Positions 61,125 through 64,000 of a stretch of DNA of 64,000 bases are shown here, piece after piece. The position numbers were made by a program, and so were the translations under genes. This stretch comes from Streptosporangium sp. NBC_01756 (lineage in GTDB: Bacteria > Actinomycetota > Actinomycetes > Streptosporangiales > Streptosporangiaceae), in assembly GCF_035917975.1 (NCBI RefSeq), contig NZ_CP109130.1, positions 8,866,001-8,930,000 of the forward strand, read 5' to 3'. Under the pieces are notes generated by a model. It saw nothing but the letters and a program-made list of their open reading frames with translations. It did not search any database and was not told where the DNA came from. Every line of letters begins with the position of its first letter. Position 1 is the stretch's first letter.

Positions 61125-62240
61125 TCAGGCGGCGGGACGGAAGGCTGCGTCGAGGACATCGATGAACAGTCCCACAGGCGGCATGCCCCAGTCGCCGTTG
61201 ACGTTCTGGGTGACGACGCGCTTGCCGTCTCGTGTGCCGTACAGGTATGACCAGGTTCCGGTGATCATGCCGCCGTGGCCGTAGACGGTGGTGCCGCAGG
61301 GCAGGGTGACCGAGGAGATGCCCAGGCCGTAGCTGTAGCCGTCCAGCCACTTGCCGTCGGGGACCGGGGTCATGGTGAACATCTCGCTCTGCTGGGCGGG
61401 CGGCAGCAGCCGGCCGCCCAGCAGAGCGCCGAGGAAGGTGTTGAGGTCCGAGGCGGTGGAGACGATTTCGCCGACTCCGAAGGCGTACGACGGGCTCAGC
61501 TCGGTGACATCGTGGGCCGGAGCATCGGCGTCGGGCAGCATGAGCTTGGAGTAGCTGCTCGTATGGGGGCCGCGGAAGCCGGTCTCCTCGCCGGGAGCGT
61601 AGGTACCGGTCAGCTTGAGCGGGCGGGTGATGCGGTAGGCGACGGCGTCGGCGTACGACATGCCGGCCGCCTTTTCGATGATCATGGCGGCGAGGACGAA
61701 GTTGGTGTTGGAATAGCCCCAGTCCTGGCCCGGCTGGAAGTCGGCCGGGGAGGAGACGGCGATCTTCACCAAGTCCTCGGGGGTCAGCTTGTCGAAGCGG
61801 TGCTCCAGCAGCTTGGGCGTCCAGTAGCGCCCGAGCATGCCCTCGTCGAGGGTGTAGGCGAAGATGCCGCTGGTGTGGTTGAGCAGCTGCCGGATGGTGA
61901 TCTTGCCGCCGTCGTGGCCGTTGCCCTGGACCAGGCCGGGCAACCACTTCTCCACCGCGTCGTCCAGGCTCAGCCGGTACTCGGCGGCCAGCTGCAGGAC
62001 CAGGGTGGCGGTGAAGGTCTTGGTGATGCTGCCGACGCGGAACTGCTCCTGCGGCGTGCGCGGGCGGCCGGTGGCGGTGTCGGCCACGCCCGCCGAACCG
62101 AACCACTGCTGCGTGCCGTTGCGGATCTCAGTGATCGCACCGGGGTAACCCTGCTCGATCACGGCGGTCTCCAGCAGACGCTGAACCTCGGCCTGGCCGG
62201 GGACGATCAGGTCTGCGGGGGTGGTGGCCTGGGTGTTCAT
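61125..62240 (-). CDS. serine hydrolase, beta-lactamase/DD-peptidase family
   Basis: 371 residues. VGSITKTFTATLV carries the SxxK nucleophile, WGYSNTNFVLAAMI the YxN, and VYGHGGMITGTW the HxG motif of class C-type penicilloyl serine hydrolases. No signal peptide is visible, so it is cytoplasmic or exported by another route. Likely an esterase or peptidase. ATG 62240 follows AAGGAG. Divergent from the fusion-type regulator at 62520. Confidence 0.88.
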   Translation of the reverse strand: MNTQATTPADLIVPGQAEVQRLLETAVIEQGYPGAITEIRNGTQQWFGSAGVADTATGRPRTPQEQFRVGSITKTFTATLVLQLAAEYRLSLDDAVEKWLPGLVQGNGHDGGKITIRQLLNHTSGIFAYTLDEGMLGRYWTPKLLEHRFDKLTPEDLVKIAVSSPADFQPGQDWGYSNTNFVLAAMIIEKAAGMSYADAVAYRITRPLKLTGTYAPGEETGFRGPHTSSYSKLMLPDADAPAHDVTELSPSYAFGVGEIVSTASDLNTFLGALLGGRLLPPAQQSEMFTMTPVPDGKWLDGYSYGLGISSVTLPCGTTVYGHGGMITGTWSYLYGTRDGKRVVTQNVNGDWGMPPVGLFIDVLDAAFRPAA

Positions 62241-62314
62241 GTGGAGTCTCCTTCGGGGCCGGCGGGGCTGATCGCCCGCCCTGGCGTCGATCTTCGCGAC
62301 GATGGAAAAACTAC

Positions 62315-62415
62315 GTTGCATACAGCAGATCGTCAATCACAAATATGCGAAGCAACAGAGTATTAGCAGCTCAGATGCCTATATTCGTTGCATGAAGATT
62401 GCCGATTAATGCAAC
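62315..62415. promoter_or_regulatory. three GTTGCAT half-sites in the hydrolase/regulator gap
   Basis: GTTGCAT at 62315-62321 and 62387-62393, and its complement ATGCAAC at 62409-62415; the last two form an inverted pair with a 15-base spacer. The gap (62241-62519) is AT-richer than its surroundings and otherwise gene-free. Confidence 0.5.
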
Positions 62416-62519
62416 TTGGATCGTCGCGAGTTGCAGGTCATCGCTGTCGGATGCACACTGTCCGTCAACCGGAATCCCCTCGGCCGCGCGGGCGGTCGGG
62501 CGAGCAGGAGGCGGACGCC

Positions 62520-63290
62520 GTGCCCGGAGACAGGCTCACCCAGCAAGACCGCCGTCAGATCGCCGATGGACTGGCCGGCGGGCTGACCTACGCCGAGATC
62601 GCCCGCCGCCTCAAACGGCCCACCTCGACCGTCACGCGTGAAGTGATGCGACACGGCGGCCCCGGCGCCTACCACGCCGACCAAGCCCAGCGCGCCGCCG
62701 ACCGGCGCGTCCACCACAAGACCACCACCCCCGCGGCCGCACGCGGTGACGCCGACGTCGGCGGACGCGACCTGCGAACCGTGCGCGAGGTGGCCGACCA
62801 GCTCACCGACCTGCTGGTACAGGGAGGGATTCCGCAGATGATGGCCAAAATGCTGGCGGCCCTGTACACCACCGACAGCGGCAGCCTCACCTCCGCCGAA
62901 CTCGTCCAGCACCTTCAGGTCAGCCCCGCCTCGATCTCCAAAGCGGTCGGCTACCTCGAAGCCCAGGAACTCATCCGGCGCGAACGCGACCCCCGGCGCC
63001 GGGCCGAGCGGTACGTCATCGACGACAACGTCTGGTACCAGGCCATGGTGGCCAGCGCCCGCGCCAACGCCCTGCTCGCCGACACCGCCCGGCGAAGCGC
63101 CCGCACCCTCGGCCCGACCACCCCCGCCGGGGTCCGGCTGGAGAACATGAGCCACTTCCTCACCCACGTCGGAGAAGACCTGGTCCGCTCGGCCGAGCAC
63201 TGGCGCCAGGTCTACGCCGCCCCCAGACGAACGAACACGGGTGAGCCTGGTGTTGATCACCCTCATCCGCTTGGCCCTACAGAGGTGTAG
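62520..63290 (+). CDS. regulator joining an IS30-like HTH to a MarR/GbsR-like winged helix
   Basis: 256 residues. Residues 5-55 (LTQQDRRQIADGLAGGLTYAEIARRLKRPTSTVTREVMRHGG) resemble the N-terminal helix-turn-helix of IS30-type transposases. Residues 90-170 form a winged helix (GSLTSAELVQHLQVSPASISKAVGYLEAQELIRRERDP, then RAERYVI). The fusion suggests two DNA contacts per subunit. GTG 62520 follows AGGAGG by eight bases; upstream in-frame ATGs have no site. It is the probable regulator of the divergent hydrolase. Confidence 0.8.
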   Translation: MPGDRLTQQDRRQIADGLAGGLTYAEIARRLKRPTSTVTREVMRHGGPGAYHADQAQRAADRRVHHKTTTPAAARGDADVGGRDLRTVREVADQLTDLLVQGGIPQMMAKMLAALYTTDSGSLTSAELVQHLQVSPASISKAVGYLEAQELIRRERDPRRRAERYVIDDNVWYQAMVASARANALLADTARRSARTLGPTTPAGVRLENMSHFLTHVGEDLVRSAEHWRQVYAAPRRTNTGEPGVDHPHPLGPTEV

Positions 63291-63517
63291 CCGCCTTGAA
63301 CGGGGCCGACCGGTGAATGGGGTCCCGTAGAACCCGGCATCACCGGCAAAACTCGCCCCGGCTGAACTTTGCCTCGCCGACGTGTGGTTATGTCGACGAC
63401 AAGCTCGCGCCGGCCTACCGAACCCATGGGCTCAGGAGCCGCAGGCAGATCCCCACCGTACCGGCCGCTACGCCGGCGTCGTGTGCCCGGTGACGCGGCC
63501 CCGCGGCCGGGTCGCGG
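63291..63517. other. gene-free spacer between convergent genes
   Basis: I see no gene, RNA or clear terminator between the regulator stop and the GntR stop. Confidence 0.5.
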
Positions 63518-63895
63518 TCATGACGAGGCCGGTGCTGCCGCGCCGGACGTCAGAGCCGCCTGCACGATGCGGATCGCCTCGCCCGCGTCGATGCCGACGC
63601 TGGCGATCACGGCCGCGTAGTCGGCGGCGGCCCGGCGGGCCCGCTCCCGCCCTTCCTCGCCGGCGGCCGACACGAACGAGCCCGCCCGCCCGCGCGTCTC
63701 GATCAGCCCCGCCTCCTCCAGCTCCCGGTAGGCCCGGCCGACCGTGTTGACGGCCAGGCCGAGGTCGGCCGCCAGGTGGCGGATGGTCGGCAGCCGGGCA
63801 CCCACGGCCAGCGTGCGGTCCTGGATCTGCCGGGCGAGTTGGGCCCGCAACTGCTCGAACGGCGGCACCGGCGAGGCCGCATCGATGACGATCAT
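63518..63895 (-). CDS. GntR-family regulator, YtrA type
   Basis: 125 residues. PPFEQLRAQLARQIQDRTLAVGARLPTIRHLAADLGLAVNTVGRAYRELEEAGLIETRGRAGSFV is the GntR winged helix; the tail is a short dimer helix as in YtrA repressors. ATG 63895 overlaps the stop of the gene upstream (ATGA), typical of YtrA repressors in operons with membrane or ABC proteins. Confidence 0.88.
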   Translation of the reverse strand: MIVIDAASPVPPFEQLRAQLARQIQDRTLAVGARLPTIRHLAADLGLAVNTVGRAYRELEEAGLIETRGRAGSFVSAAGEEGRERARRAAADYAAVIASVGIDAGEAIRIVQAALTSGAAAPASS

Positions 63896-64000
63896 CGGAC
63901 GCTCATGGCCCGCCGGGCCACCGTCGCGCACGACGGCGTCCTGGCATGGAGCGCGACGCACGCGGCCAGGCTCAGAACGATGTAGGCGACCGCGGCGGCA
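63892..64000 (-). CDS. C-terminus of a membrane protein running off the right edge
   Basis: The last 35 codons read VAYIVLSLAACVALHA, a membrane helix, then a basic tail ending RRAMSVR and TGA, overlapping the GntR start. The 5' part lies outside the window. Co-translated with the GntR repressor. Confidence 0.65.
   Translation of the reverse strand, partial: AAAVAYIVLSLAACVALHARTPSCATVARRAMSVR

Overview
This is high-GC actinomycete chromosome DNA. The evidence is G/C-ending codons, frequent GTG and TTG starts, AfsR/SARP regulators, F420-type reductases, an ECF sigma factor with a SnoaL-like tail, and many TetR, MarR, MerR and GntR switches. Streptosporangiales-like is a guess from protein flavour only. 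No rRNA, CRISPR array or polyketide/NRPS megasynthase is visible. It reads as an accessory or chromosome-arm region: most intact genes are small regulator-plus-enzyme (or transporter) modules, separated by decayed transposons and truncated genes.

Region by region. 0-10.2 kb: MFS exporter; FAD-monooxygenase remnant fused to a Tn3-family transposase fragment; FAD-linked oxidase, DUF4267-like membrane protein and a broken hemerythrin gene; large SARP-ATPase regulator; second Tn3 transposase fragment; atypical SDR and a TetR with a clear operator. 10.2-21.3 kb: PPOX protein, UvrA-like pseudogene, secreted beta-propeller protein, TetR/esterase divergent pair with operator inside the promoter, AAC(3)-like acetyltransferase, ProC-like reductase, hydrolase-MerR operon with a MerR-type promoter. 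21.4-28 kb: truncated TetR, IS701 relic, complete IS3-family insertion sequence, TetR with an AT-rich palindrome, MFS gene with an in-frame stop coupled to an isochorismatase, LysR. 28-41 kb: alcohol dehydrogenase, isochorismatase, VOC protein coupled to an ECF41-like sigma factor, GNAT, DUF2000 protein, mini-EamA gene with Lrp, TetX-like monooxygenase, TetR/SDR/reductase/LLM module, ending at the 3' half of a tRNA-Lys gene (a probable attachment-site scar). 41-47.6 kb: MarR with twin operators, duplicated reductases, CPBP protease, and a decayed Tn3-family transposon with a tyrosine recombinase.

47.7-57.4 kb is the most interesting part. All genes are on the minus strand, in order: a small type I signal peptidase, a 981-residue SARP regulator, a 62-residue peptide with six cysteines in its last 32 residues, a MauE-like membrane protein, a MauD/TlpA-like thioredoxin with CDAC, an ABC exporter without a peptidase domain, and then (after a 102-bp gap) a FAD monooxygenase coupled to a multi-pass membrane protein. 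I read this as a biosynthetic locus for a secreted multi-disulfide peptide. SARP would switch it on at direct repeats before the peptide gene, MauE/MauD would form disulfides, the ABC protein would export, and the signal peptidase would cut after A-K-A. A strong hairpin just after the peptide gene should keep peptide transcript above enzyme transcript. The locus is bracketed by Tn3-family transposase sequences.

57.4-64 kb: Tn3 fragment, cyclase-family hydrolase, MFS/TetR divergent pair with two operators, serine hydrolase with a divergent fusion-type regulator, and a GntR gene overlapping a truncated membrane-protein gene at the window edge.
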